From assembly GCF_965221685.1 (NCBI RefSeq), contig NZ_OZ244907.1: a stretch of DNA of 64,000 bases; one strand, given 5' to 3'. Shown piece by piece: positions 1-8,120 of the stretch. The notes below the pieces were generated by a model, which made no database searches, was not told where the DNA came from, and was given only the letters and a program-made list of their open reading frames with translations. Numbering within the stretch: the first letter of the stretch is position 1; each line of letters starts with the position of its first letter. A program made the position numbers and the translations under genes. This stretch comes from Palauibacter sp022826685. Its GTDB lineage: Bacteria > Gemmatimonadota > Gemmatimonadetes > Palauibacterales > Palauibacteraceae.

Positions 1-726
1 GGAGGGATCGTGCGGATCGATCCCGATACGCCGGTCTCGCCGGGAAGCTGGGACGCCGCCGTCGCCGCGTCCGGGTGCGGGGTCGCGGCGGTGGACGCGG
101 TCCTCGACGGAACGTGCCGCGCGGCCTTCTGCGCCGTGCGCCCGCCGGGACACCACGCGACGGCGGACCGGGCCATGGGCTTCTGCCTCTTCAACAACAT
201 CGCCGTGGCCGCCCGCCACGCCCTGGCCCGGCCGGAAGTCGAGCGGGTTCTGATCGTGGACTGGGACGTGCACCACGGAAACGGGACCCAGGACATCTTC
301 TACGACGATCCCTCGGTCTTCTTCCTCTCGATGCACGAGTACCCTCTCTTCCCCGGCACCGGGTCCGCCGATCAACGCGGCCGGGGAGCGGGGGAGGGAA
401 CGACGCTGAATCTCCCCATGCCCGGGGGTCTTCCGCCCGAGCGCTACGTGGACACGCTGCTCGAGGGCGTTGACCGGGCACTGGCCCGCTTCGAGCCCGA
501 CATCACCCTCGTTTCCGCCGGGTTCGACGCGGGGGCGGAGGATCCGCTGGGGGGCTTCACCCTCACGCCGGCGCACTTCGACACGCTGACGCACGAGGTC
601 GTCGGACGGACGCGGGCCACGGCCCGAAACCGCGTGGTCTCCTTCCTCGAGGGCGGTTACAATCCCGACGAACTGGGACGCAACGTCGTCTCGCACCTGA
701 CCGCCCTGCGCGACGCCACGGGCTGA
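1..726 (+). CDS. Histone deacetylase / acetylpolyamine amidohydrolase family protein, 5' truncated by window edge
   Basis: Zn-dependent deacetylase of the HDAC superfamily, probably a cytoplasmic enzyme removing acetyl groups from polyamines or protein lysines. The open frame runs to base 1 (bases 1-9 are in frame before the GTG at 10), so the N-terminus lies outside the window; the visible ~240 residues are roughly the C-terminal two thirds. Seen: the GHH active-site histidines in PPGHHA, the metal ligands in DWDVHHGNG, the third ligand in SAGFDA, and the catalytic-tyrosine motif EGGYN near the end. Every key residue of the visible part is present, so an active enzyme is expected. It lies 38 bases before the M24 gene on the same strand. 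The substrate cannot be told from sequence. Confidence 0.9.
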   Translation, partial: GGIVRIDPDTPVSPGSWDAAVAASGCGVAAVDAVLDGTCRAAFCAVRPPGHHATADRAMGFCLFNNIAVAARHALARPEVERVLIVDWDVHHGNGTQDIFYDDPSVFFLSMHEYPLFPGTGSADQRGRGAGEGTTLNLPMPGGLPPERYVDTLLEGVDRALARFEPDITLVSAGFDAGAEDPLGGFTLTPAHFDTLTHEVVGRTRATARNRVVSFLEGGYNPDELGRNVVSHLTALRDATG

Positions 727-764
727 CCGCCCGGGAGCGCGCTCCGCAGAACAGGAGCCCCGCC

Positions 765-2000
765 TTGCCCGACCTTGACCCGATCTTCCTGGAGACCGCT
801 TCCCGGGAGCTCGAACGACAGAGAGTCGACGGCTGGTTGCTGTACGACTTCCGGGCCCTCAATCCGCTGGCGGCGCACCTCGTCGGCCTGCCCGAAGGCC
901 AGAAGCGCCGGTATTTCGTCCTCATCGAGCCCGGGCGGACGCCGCACGCGCTCGTCCAGAAGATCGAAGTGTCCGGATGGGACGGGTGGCCGCACCGGCT
1001 CACGAGCTACGTCGGCTGGGATGAGATGGAGGCCGCGCTACGGGAGATGCTGCAGGGCACGGATACGGTCGCGATGGAGGTGAGCCCCCGGGACTCGATC
1101 CCGTACGTGGACCACGTCCCCGCAGGCGTCGTCGAACTCGTCGAGTCGCTCGGACCCCGGGTCGTCAGTTCGGTGGAGCTGATCTCCGGGACGGCGGCGC
1201 AGTGGGGCGCGCGCGGGCACGCGCTGCACCACGAGGCGGCCGAGATCCTGGCGCGGACCGCGCGGACTGCGTTCGAGCTGGCCGTGCGCGCGGCGGGGCT
1301 CACGCCCGAGGCGGATCCCGAAACGGCTGCCGCCTTCGACACCTCCGGCGAGCCGACCCCGGTCACGGAACACGACCTCGCCGAGTGGATCCGGGCGCGC
1401 CTGCGCGCCGAGGGCCTGACGGAGGTCGACACGATCGTCGCGGTGGGTCCCAACGCCGCCAAGCCGCATTACGAACCCCGGGCCGAGGGATCGTCCGCCC
1501 TGACGGCGGACCAGGTGTTCATGGTGGATCTGTGGGGGCGCGTGGCCGGGGAACCCGACGCCGTCTTCGGCGACCAGACATGGATGGGTTTCCTCGGCCC
1601 GGAGCCGCCCGCCGAGGTGGTTGCCGGCTGGGACGCGGTCGTCGCGGCGCGAGATGCGGCGGTCGAGGTCATCCGGGAGGTCCCGGGCTCCACCGGTGCG
1701 GACGCGGATCGGGCGGCCCGGGAAACGCTGATCGCGCGCGGCTACGAGGACGCCATCTTCCATCGCACGGGGCACGGGATCGACCGCGAAATCCACGGCG
1801 TCGGTCCGACCCTGGACAGCATCGAGATGCGTGACGACCGGCGGCTCGTGGCGGGCGTCGGCTTTTCCGTCGAGCCCGGCGTCTACCTGGAGGGACGCTT
1901 CGGCCACCGGACCGAAATCGATGTCTACATGCGCGAGGACGGGCCCGAAGTCACGCCGTCCCGCATCCAGTACAACCTCTGGCGGACGACCGGAACATGA
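765..2000 (+). CDS. M24 family metallopeptidase (Xaa-Pro aminopeptidase/creatinase-like)
   Basis: Pita-bread-fold peptidase or hydrolase of 411 residues, likely cytoplasmic since no signal peptide is seen. An N-terminal creatinase-like domain (about 1-170) precedes the M24 catalytic domain. Metal-ligand motifs are visible in order: VDLWG, a second Asp in VFGDQ, TGHGIDREIHG, EPGVYLEG and HRTEIDVYM, which matches the D-D-H-E-E set of the family. The start is TTG at 765, chosen because AGGAG ends seven bases before it and no better ATG fits. Its last bases overlap the ATG of the dipeptide epimerase (ATGA), so the two are translationally coupled. Together with the epimerase this suggests processing of short peptides. 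Prolidase versus another M24 activity is undecided. Confidence 0.9.
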   Translation: MPDLDPIFLETASRELERQRVDGWLLYDFRALNPLAAHLVGLPEGQKRRYFVLIEPGRTPHALVQKIEVSGWDGWPHRLTSYVGWDEMEAALREMLQGTDTVAMEVSPRDSIPYVDHVPAGVVELVESLGPRVVSSVELISGTAAQWGARGHALHHEAAEILARTARTAFELAVRAAGLTPEADPETAAAFDTSGEPTPVTEHDLAEWIRARLRAEGLTEVDTIVAVGPNAAKPHYEPRAEGSSALTADQVFMVDLWGRVAGEPDAVFGDQTWMGFLGPEPPAEVVAGWDAVVAARDAAVEVIREVPGSTGADADRAARETLIARGYEDAIFHRTGHGIDREIHGVGPTLDSIEMRDDRRLVAGVGFSVEPGVYLEGRFGHRTEIDVYMREDGPEVTPSRIQYNLWRTTGT

Positions 2001-3034
2001 GAATCTCGTGGGAGCCGTTCCACGTCGAAACGGCGCACCCCTTCGGCATCAGCCGCGGCGTGAAGACCGGCGACGACCTGGTGTGGGTGCGGCTGGAGCA
2101 TGAGGGGATCGAAGGCTGGGGCGAGGCGGATCCGTCCGGGTACTACGGGGAGACGGCGGATACGGTGGAGGCCGCGCTGAAGAAGCTGGCCCCCCGCATC
2201 GAGGAGGTGGAAGACCCGTTCCAGCTCGAGGTCATCGAGCGGGACCTTGCGAGCCTCCTCGGCCGGAACGGGTCGGCCCGCTGCGCGCTCTCGTCGGCGC
2301 TTCACGACTGGGTCGGAAAGCGCGCGGGGCTTCCGCTCTGGAAGCTCTGGGGCCTGAATCCGGACGACGCGCCGCTCAGTTCGTTCACGATCGGGATCGA
2401 CGCTCCGGAGGTCATGGCCCGGAAGACGCGCGAGGCCGAAGCGTGGCCGATCCTCAAGATCAAGCTCGGAAGCGACGATGACGAAGCGCGGCTGAGCGCC
2501 GTGCGCGGCGCGGCGCCCGACAAGGTCCTGCGCGTGGACGCGAACGCGGCCTGGACTCCCGCCGAAGCCATCGAGGGGATCGCGATGTGCGCCGACTACG
2601 GCGTGGAGTTCGTGGAGCAGCCGCTCCCGCCGACGGAGAACGACGAGCTGGCTTTCGTCCGCTCGCGCGCGGTTCTCCCCATCGTCATGGACGAGTCGAG
2701 CATCGTGGCGAGCGATATTCCGCGACTCGACGGCCTCGTCGACGGCATCAACATCAAGCTCGCGAAGTGCGGAGGTCCGAGGGAGGCGCTCCGCATGGTT
2801 CACACCGCGCGCGCGTGCGGCCTCTCGGTCATGCTCGGATGCATGCTCGAAACGAGCCTCGGGATCGCGCCCGCTGCGCACCTCGCCTCGCTCGTGGACT
2901 ACGCGGACCTGGACGGCGCCGCGCTCCTCCGTTCCGATCCGTTCACCGGCCCGCATCTCGAGGAGGGTCGAATCGTCCTTCCCGACCGTCCCGGGCTCGG
3001 CGTGGAGCGGGCAGCCACGGGGGCGCCGGCCTGA
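1997..3034 (+). CDS. Dipeptide epimerase (enolase superfamily, L-Ala-D/L-Glu epimerase-like)
   Basis: 345-residue enolase-superfamily enzyme of the muconate-lactonizing subgroup. The catalytic K-x-K appears as KIKLG near residue 155, metal ligands as DANAAW (about 182), EQPL (about 208) and DES (about 233), and the second catalytic lysine as KLAKCGG (about 256). These are the hallmarks of dipeptide epimerases such as YcjG/YkfB, which interconvert L-Ala-D-Glu and L-Ala-L-Glu from murein recycling. ATG overlaps the M24 stop by four bases. The M24 peptidase upstream fits a role in murein-peptide or D-amino-acid peptide catabolism. Dipeptide specificity is inferred from the family and not readable here. 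Confidence 0.9.
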   Translation: MRISWEPFHVETAHPFGISRGVKTGDDLVWVRLEHEGIEGWGEADPSGYYGETADTVEAALKKLAPRIEEVEDPFQLEVIERDLASLLGRNGSARCALSSALHDWVGKRAGLPLWKLWGLNPDDAPLSSFTIGIDAPEVMARKTREAEAWPILKIKLGSDDDEARLSAVRGAAPDKVLRVDANAAWTPAEAIEGIAMCADYGVEFVEQPLPPTENDELAFVRSRAVLPIVMDESSIVASDIPRLDGLVDGINIKLAKCGGPREALRMVHTARACGLSVMLGCMLETSLGIAPAAHLASLVDYADLDGAALLRSDPFTGPHLEEGRIVLPDRPGLGVERAATGAPA

Positions 3035-3702
3035 GTCAACGGAAGCCCGCGGTCAAGATCTGCTGCATCAGGAGCCCCGAGGAGGCCGCGCTCGCCGCCC
3101 GTCACGGGGCGACGGCGATCGGGCTCGTCTCCGCGATGCCGAGCGGACCGGGGGTCATCGATGACGCCGCGATCCGCCGCATCGCGGCCGGGGCCCCGCG
3201 CGGCGTCGCGACCTTCCTGCTCACGTCGCGGACCGACCCGGAGGAGATCGCGGCCCAGCAGCGCCACGCCGGGGCCGACACGCTCCAGCTCGTGGACCGG
3301 CTGGCACCCGACGTGCTCCGCAGCCTGCGCCGCCTGTCGCCGGGCGTCTCGCTCGTTCAGGTCGTCCACGTCCGGGGGGAACACTCGGTGGAGGAGGCGG
3401 TCGCGGTGGCGCCGCTGGTCGACGCCGTCCTGCTCGACTCGGGCGACCCGGACCTCGCCGTGCGGCAACTCGGGGGCACGGGCCGCGTCCACGACTGGAG
3501 CCACAGCCGCAGGATCGTCGAGCGGGCAGACTGCCCGGTCTACCTCGCAGGAGGCCTCCGGCCGACGAATGTGGCCGCGGCGCTGCAAGCGGTCCGTCCC
3601 TTCGGCGTGGACGTCTGCTCGGGCGTGAGAACGGACGGGCGACTCGACGAGAGGCTGCTGCGACGCTTCATGCGCGAAGCGAGAGCCGGCGGGAACGGCT
3701 AG
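3031..3702 (+). CDS. TrpF-like (beta/alpha)8 protein, divergent phosphoribosylanthranilate isomerase paralogue
   Basis: About 223 residues with the TrpF fold: KIC near the N-terminus (catalytic Cys position), VLLDS (general-acid Asp region), GTGRVHDW, and the phosphate-binding AGGLRPTNV and VDVCSGV. The SPR motif after strand 2, whose Arg binds the anthranilate carboxylate in true PRAI, reads PSGPGV, so that Arg is missing. No ATG, GTG or TTG is available in frame near the family start; the best candidate is CTG at 3031, overlapping the epimerase stop as CTGA, which suggests reinitiation or coupling. No other trp genes are nearby and the neighbours are peptide enzymes, so I doubt a role in tryptophan synthesis. 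Family call firm; function and exact start uncertain. Confidence 0.75.
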   Translation: MSQRKPAVKICCIRSPEEAALAARHGATAIGLVSAMPSGPGVIDDAAIRRIAAGAPRGVATFLLTSRTDPEEIAAQQRHAGADTLQLVDRLAPDVLRSLRRLSPGVSLVQVVHVRGEHSVEEAVAVAPLVDAVLLDSGDPDLAVRQLGGTGRVHDWSHSRRIVERADCPVYLAGGLRPTNVAAALQAVRPFGVDVCSGVRTDGRLDERLLRRFMREARAGGNG

Positions 3703-3737
3703 CAGCCACGGGCTGCCGGCCAGTCGGGAACGGCTAG
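3690..3737. repeat. 13-bp direct repeat flanking a small hairpin between convergent stops
   Basis: CGGGAACGGCTAG occurs at 3690-3702 and again at 3725-3737. The first copy carries the TAG stop of the TrpF-like gene. The second copy, read on the other strand, contains the stop of the Cys-repeat gene (3734-3736). A GCAGCC-ACG-GGCTGC hairpin (3702-3716) sits between them and may serve as a two-way terminator, although there is no T-tract. Confidence 0.6.
3699..3716. repeat. Small palindromic repeat, copy 1 (CTAGCAGCCACGGRCTGC)
   Basis: An 18-base palindromic sequence that starts within the TrpF-like stop codon. A near-identical copy (17 of 18 bases) lies at 51685-51702, also starting in the TAG stop of a plus-strand gene whose next neighbour is convergent. 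Two copies about 48 kb apart, in identical context, suggest a dispersed repeat or terminator element. Confidence 0.5.
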
Positions 3738-5050
3738 TCCGCCCGTACGCGGGCCCCGCGCCGGCACTCGAGCGCGAGTTCCTCCGTCTCCGACGCCTCG
3801 CACGCCTCGCGCCGCGCGGCTTCGTCCGCGTAGAGCGAGTACAGCGACTCTCCCATGGCTTCGTGACACAACGGCTTCGCCGAGTCTTCGATGATGCGGC
3901 AGAACGAGAATCCGGCCCCGGTCGTCGCGGTCACGTCCACGAAGTTCTTGACGACGCCCACGTAGCACCACTCGCGGTGGTCCGCCGGCGACTTCCGACA
4001 TTCGCTGTGCGCCTCATCCTCGTCCTGCAGCGTGCGGCCGCTGATGTCGCGGCCGAGGCTCACGAAGCAGTCGTCCCGCCAGCCGTCCGGCGCATCGAGA
4101 CAGGAGGCGGCCGCATCCGCGATGTCCCAGTCGTTGTGCCAGAGCATGGCGGACGTCTGCATCTGGTAACAGGAAGTCAGGTACCGCTCGTCCAGGATCG
4201 AGCAGGGATAGTGCGGGTCGTCGGCACGCAGCGGCTCGAAGGGTTCGACGCCCTCGGCCATCGCCATCGTCCCGTGGGCGTGCGCGCCCGCGCCGTGGTC
4301 CGACGCTTCGGCCGCCTCGCCTGCCTCGTCCTCCATGGCTGTCCCATCGGACACGAGTTCGGCGGCCGGATGATGAGGATCGATCGCGTTGACCACGTTC
4401 TCCATGAACGCCCCGCCGTAGCACGAGTTCCGGTTCCATCCGGTCGTCAGCAGGTCGCAGCCCTCGAGGGCCATGAGAAGGTGGTGGCCGTAGTACATCG
4501 TGAGACCGTGTCCAAGACCGTGCAGGCACTGGAAGAGCAGCCAGCGGTCGGCGGGATCCGCCTCGTAGGGCTCGCAGAGCCCGGCGACCTTCTCCGCGTT
4601 CGGTTCGCCCGTGGCGATGAAATAGGCCTGGACGACGCCGTGGTAGCATCCCGACTGGAAGACCTCCGTGCACTCCTCGAAGGCGTCGGTGAAGGTCTCT
4701 CCGGGCGAGTAGGCGTTGATGCCGATCGCGTGCGTGAGGACATGGGATTCCGCCCGGACCGCCCGGTCGGCGACGGCCAGCGACTCGAGCATTTCGAGCG
4801 CCGCAACTGTCCCGGCCGCGTCGAGTTCGTCGAGGAGCCGTGCTTCATAGCATCCCTGCCTCTCCTCCCACGCCAGCTCGCGGCACGCCTCGAACGCGGC
4901 CGCCGCCTCGGCCGAAGCGATGGGCGGCAGCGACGGCCCCCCGCAGGTCGCCGCCACGCTCCCGACCGCCATGACGAGCCCGAGGCCCCGAGCGCGATGG
5001 CGCCGGTGAACTCCCGTGGACACGACGGTGCGCGATCCTGATTCGCTCAT
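3734..5050 (-). CDS. Secreted protein with nine cysteine-pair repeats, function unknown
   Basis: 438 residues; not recognised. A basic N-terminus (RRHRARG) and a hydrophobic stretch end at VAATC-GG, either a weak lipobox or a signal-peptidase site, so export is likely. The mature part repeats C-x(7-15)-C, mostly with ten residues between the cysteines and an aromatic after the second: CRELAWEERQGC, CTEVFQSGC, CDLLTTGWNRNSC, CSILDERYLTSC, CLDAPDGWRDDC, CRKSPADHREWC, CRIIEDSAKPLC and others, nine in all. Several continue as CYHG, CLHGLGHG, CYGG or CYVG. A His/Ala-rich acidic insert (about 250-280) sits in the middle. I infer disulfide-braced helical hairpins, or metal/cofactor binding through the Cys and His. 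The start at 5050 has GGGAGAGGGA directly upstream. Confidence 0.8.
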   Translation of the reverse strand: MSESGSRTVVSTGVHRRHRARGLGLVMAVGSVAATCGGPSLPPIASAEAAAAFEACRELAWEERQGCYEARLLDELDAAGTVAALEMLESLAVADRAVRAESHVLTHAIGINAYSPGETFTDAFEECTEVFQSGCYHGVVQAYFIATGEPNAEKVAGLCEPYEADPADRWLLFQCLHGLGHGLTMYYGHHLLMALEGCDLLTTGWNRNSCYGGAFMENVVNAIDPHHPAAELVSDGTAMEDEAGEAAEASDHGAGAHAHGTMAMAEGVEPFEPLRADDPHYPCSILDERYLTSCYQMQTSAMLWHNDWDIADAAASCLDAPDGWRDDCFVSLGRDISGRTLQDEDEAHSECRKSPADHREWCYVGVVKNFVDVTATTGAGFSFCRIIEDSAKPLCHEAMGESLYSLYADEAARREACEASETEELALECRRGARVRAD

Positions 5051-5154
5051 TCCCTCTCCCTCGTTTTGCACCCGCGACAGCGGGCGGAACCAGCGGCACA
5101 ACTTGACGGAGCGTGGCCCTCCCAACAAGCGAAGCGCGGAGCCGGACGGCCCGC

Positions 5155-7431
5155 TCACAGGAGCGCCTCGGGATCGCGGTCGATCTCGAGCCGGAGGCCG
5201 GAGCCGGGCTGGCCCCGCTGCTCTCCGAGGAAGCGGAGAACGCCGCCGAGCGTTGCGGCGCGATCCGCCTTGATCAGGAAGTGCCACCTCCACCGCTCCC
5301 GGAGTCGATCGATGGGGCAGGGGGCCGGGCCGATGACCTCGACTCCGGCGAGCCGGCGATCCCGAATCAGTCGCCGCGTCCATTCGGACAGTTCCTCCGC
5401 GACGTCGATCACCCGGGACTCCGTCTTCCCGGAGACGACGAGGTTCGCGAGCCGGCGGTGCGGCGGATAGCCGGGTTCCTCCCGGTCCCCGAGTTCGCGT
5501 TCCGCGAAGCCGACGTAGTCGTGCTCCGCGGCCGCGGCGAGCGCGTAGTGTCCCGGGCGCGAGGTCTGGACGAGGACCTCCCCCGGTTCCTCGCCCCGTC
5601 CGGCCCGTCCGGCGACCTGTTCCAGGAGTTGGAAGGTGCGTTCGCTCGCCCGGAAGTCCGGCAAATGGAGACCGACATCCGCGTTGATCACTCCCACGAG
5701 CGTAACCTGCGGGAAGTCGAGGCCCTTGGCGATCATCTGCGTTCCGAGCAGGATGTCGACCTCCCGCCTCCGGAACGCGTCCAGGATCTCGACGTGCGCC
5801 CACTTGGAGCCCGTGGTGTCGAGGTCCATCCGGGCGATGCCGGCCTCCGGAAAGAGTTCGCCCACGCGGCGTTCGACCTGTTCGGTGCCGACCCCGGCGT
5901 AACGCGGCGCGGGCCCCCCGCACTCGTCGCAGCTGGAGGGGAGCGGACTCGTCGAGCCGCAGTGATGACACACGAGTTGCCTGCGTCGGCGATGATACGT
6001 GAGGGTCACGGAGCAGGCGCCACAACTCCACACGTGGCCGCAGGCCGCGCACTCGGCGAAGGAGGCGTATCCTCGGCGATTGAGAAAGAGGATCGTCTGC
6101 TCGCCCCGTTCCAGACGCGTGGCGATCGCCTCCCGCAGCCGCCTGGAGAAGACCCTCGGTCCGCCACCCGGAGCGGGCTCCTCCGCATCCTGTCCCGGGT
6201 CCTCGCCGGCGCCGGCGCGCAGGTCGACGAGTTCCACCGAGGGGAGTCCGTGGCCCGTCACCCGTTCTTCGAGTTCGAGCAGGTGGTAGCGTCCGGCCCG
6301 CGCATTCTCCCAGCTCTCGAGGGCGGGCGTCGCGGAGCCGAGCACGCACAGGCCCCCTTCCAGCCGCGCGCGCATGATCGCAACGGAACGGGCGTGGTAG
6401 CGCGGTACGTCGGATTGCTTGTAGCTGCTCTCGTGCTCCTCGTCGACGATGATCGCACCCAGGTTCCGGACCGGCGCGAACACCGCCGAGCGCGGACCGA
6501 TCGCGATCCGCTTCCTCCCCTCGTGCAAGCTGCGCCAGGCGTCGAAACGTTCCCCGTCCGAGAGCCCCGAGTGCAACACGGTGACCTCGTCGCCGAAGCG
6601 GGCCCGGAAGCGCTGCACCGTCTGGGGCGTGAGAGAGATCTCCGGCACGAGGAAGATGCCGGAGCGGCCCATCGCGAGTTGACGCTCCAGGACCTCCAGG
6701 TAGACGGCCGTCTTGCCCGAGCCCGTCACGCCGCGCAGGAGCGCGACGCGTCCCGGCGCGTCGAGGCGCTCGAGGTCGCCGACGACCCGCGTCTGGTCCG
6801 GAGTGAGCGTGAACCGCGGCTCCGGCTCCACCGGGCCGGCGAACGGATCCCGCTCTACCTCGCGCTCCACGATTTCGGCGAGGCGCCGCTCCACGAGCCC
6901 GTCGAGCACGCCCCGGCTGAAGCCGAGTTGCTTCACCAGGTGCCCGACGCCCGCCTGCCCTCCGACCGACTCGAGCGTCTCGTACAACTCGCGCTGCCGT
7001 TTCGCCCGCCCGAAGGCGCGGTCCCGTTCGCTCAGCGTTCGCAGTTCGCGCACAAGCCGGAGCACACGCTCGGTGCGCGGTCGTCCCGGGCTCCCTCCGC
7101 GGGCGGCCCGTGACCCGAGCGCACCCGGAGGGAGGGCTGCCCTCAGCACAACGCCGAGAGGCGCGACGTAGTAGTCCGAGATCCAGCGGCAGAGATCGAG
7201 GAGACCCGTGTCAACCACCGGCGCTTCGTCGAGGACGCCCCGCAGTTCCCGCAATCGGGGTTTCCGCCCCCGGTCCGTCCGCAGCCCGAGGCGGTCCACG
7301 ACCCCGACCGCCGTCCCGCCGCCGAGCGGCACGCGGACCCGGACGCCCGGCCCCACGGCCCCGACGAGCGAGGCGGGGATCGCGTAGGCGAGCGTGCCGA
7401 GGAACGTCCGCGCGACCGCCACCTCGCACAC
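5155..7431 (-). CDS. priA: Primosomal protein N' (replication restart helicase PriA)
   Basis: Superfamily 2 DNA helicase that reloads the replisome at stalled forks. Seen from the N-terminus: the 3' DNA-binding domain, a winged-helix region, Walker A GVTGSGKT, the DEEH box in IIVDEEHESSYKQSD, and then a zinc-binding insertion with paired cysteines (CAACGHVWSCGAC, CHHCG, CDECGG). Helicase C-terminal motifs follow (LLGTQMIAKGLDFP, QVAGRAGRG). The GTG at 7431 gives 758 residues, normal for PriA, with VCEVAVARTF matching the usual N-terminus and GGGAGG about 14 bases upstream. An ATG at 7539 would add 36 non-conserved residues and overlap the divergent HNH start, so I prefer the shorter form. Stop at 5155. 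Confidence 0.95.
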   Translation of the reverse strand: MCEVAVARTFLGTLAYAIPASLVGAVGPGVRVRVPLGGGTAVGVVDRLGLRTDRGRKPRLRELRGVLDEAPVVDTGLLDLCRWISDYYVAPLGVVLRAALPPGALGSRAARGGSPGRPRTERVLRLVRELRTLSERDRAFGRAKRQRELYETLESVGGQAGVGHLVKQLGFSRGVLDGLVERRLAEIVEREVERDPFAGPVEPEPRFTLTPDQTRVVGDLERLDAPGRVALLRGVTGSGKTAVYLEVLERQLAMGRSGIFLVPEISLTPQTVQRFRARFGDEVTVLHSGLSDGERFDAWRSLHEGRKRIAIGPRSAVFAPVRNLGAIIVDEEHESSYKQSDVPRYHARSVAIMRARLEGGLCVLGSATPALESWENARAGRYHLLELEERVTGHGLPSVELVDLRAGAGEDPGQDAEEPAPGGGPRVFSRRLREAIATRLERGEQTILFLNRRGYASFAECAACGHVWSCGACSVTLTYHRRRRQLVCHHCGSTSPLPSSCDECGGPAPRYAGVGTEQVERRVGELFPEAGIARMDLDTTGSKWAHVEILDAFRRREVDILLGTQMIAKGLDFPQVTLVGVINADVGLHLPDFRASERTFQLLEQVAGRAGRGEEPGEVLVQTSRPGHYALAAAAEHDYVGFAERELGDREEPGYPPHRRLANLVVSGKTESRVIDVAEELSEWTRRLIRDRRLAGVEVIGPAPCPIDRLRERWRWHFLIKADRAATLGGVLRFLGEQRGQPGSGLRLEIDRDPEALL

Positions 7432-7478
7432 GCCGGCGGAGCCCGCCTCCCGCGCCGCCTCCCCGGGGGGGCCTTCGC

Positions 7479-7507
7479 TTGACACGTCGCAGCCGGATTG
7501 CTTGTTT
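7479..7507 (+). promoter_or_regulatory. Putative sigma70-type promoter for the HNH gene
   Basis: TTGACA at 7479-7484 matches the -35 consensus perfectly. After a 17-base spacer the -10 position reads TTGTTT (7502-7507), a poor match, so strength is doubtful. It lies in the 106-base divergent gap between priA and the HNH gene. Confidence 0.4.
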
Positions 7508-7537
7508 TCCGCCACCGAATCCAATGGGGGGTCGATC

Positions 7538-8086
7538 ATGGGCTGTCTGGCCCTGAACGCTTCATACGAGCCGTTGACGATCATTCCGGTCCGGCGCGCC
7601 GTTCGCCTGCTCATCGACCGGAAGGCCGACGCGCTGGAGGTGGATTCGGAACGTCCCATCCGATCCGAGCGCGTACGGATGGATACGCCCGTCGTCATCC
7701 GCCTCGTCCGGTTCATCCAGATCCCCCGCCGCTTCCGCCGCCAGGTCACGAACACGTTCCTGTTCGCGCGCGACGCCTATCGCTGTCAGTACTGCGGCCG
7801 TCACCGTCGGGAACTGGGGTATCGCGAGTCGCTGACCCGCGATCACGTGATTCCGATTTCGCGTGGCGGAGACAACGGATGGTCGAACGTGGTCACGGCC
7901 TGCAGCAAGTGCAACCTGAAGAAGGCGGACCGTCTGCTGGCCGAATGCGGGTTCTCGCTCCCGGCGGAGCCTCGCGAACCCAACCACGTCGAACTGATCT
8001 GGGCCGTCCGCACGGTCACGCCGGTGCAGGCCAGGTATATCGGCATGTTCTACGGCGACGACGTGCTGCGGGCGCTGACCCCCTGA
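7538..8086 (+). CDS. HNH endonuclease family protein
   Basis: 182 residues. The C-terminal half is an HNH nuclease fold: a CQYCG knuckle, RDHVIPISRGG with the catalytic His, N in GWSNVVTAC, and a CSKCN knuckle completing a four-Cys zinc site. The N-terminal half starts with LALNASYEPL, typical of the widespread chromosomal HNH proteins of this size. No methylase or phage gene is near, so a stand-alone DNA-repair or housekeeping nuclease is more likely than a restriction enzyme. The ATG at 7538 is preceded by GGGGGG at about six bases. Divergent from priA. Confidence 0.9.
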   Translation: MGCLALNASYEPLTIIPVRRAVRLLIDRKADALEVDSERPIRSERVRMDTPVVIRLVRFIQIPRRFRRQVTNTFLFARDAYRCQYCGRHRRELGYRESLTRDHVIPISRGGDNGWSNVVTACSKCNLKKADRLLAECGFSLPAEPREPNHVELIWAVRTVTPVQARYIGMFYGDDVLRALTP

Positions 8087-8120
8087 GTTCGGCCCGCCCG
8101 GCCCGGCTGATCGCACTGTC

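Noticed and set aside
5051..6349. N-terminal extension of the Cys-repeat protein to 871 residues
   Set aside because: The extra part is PriA read in the wrong frame; the signal peptide and ribosome site support a start at 5050.
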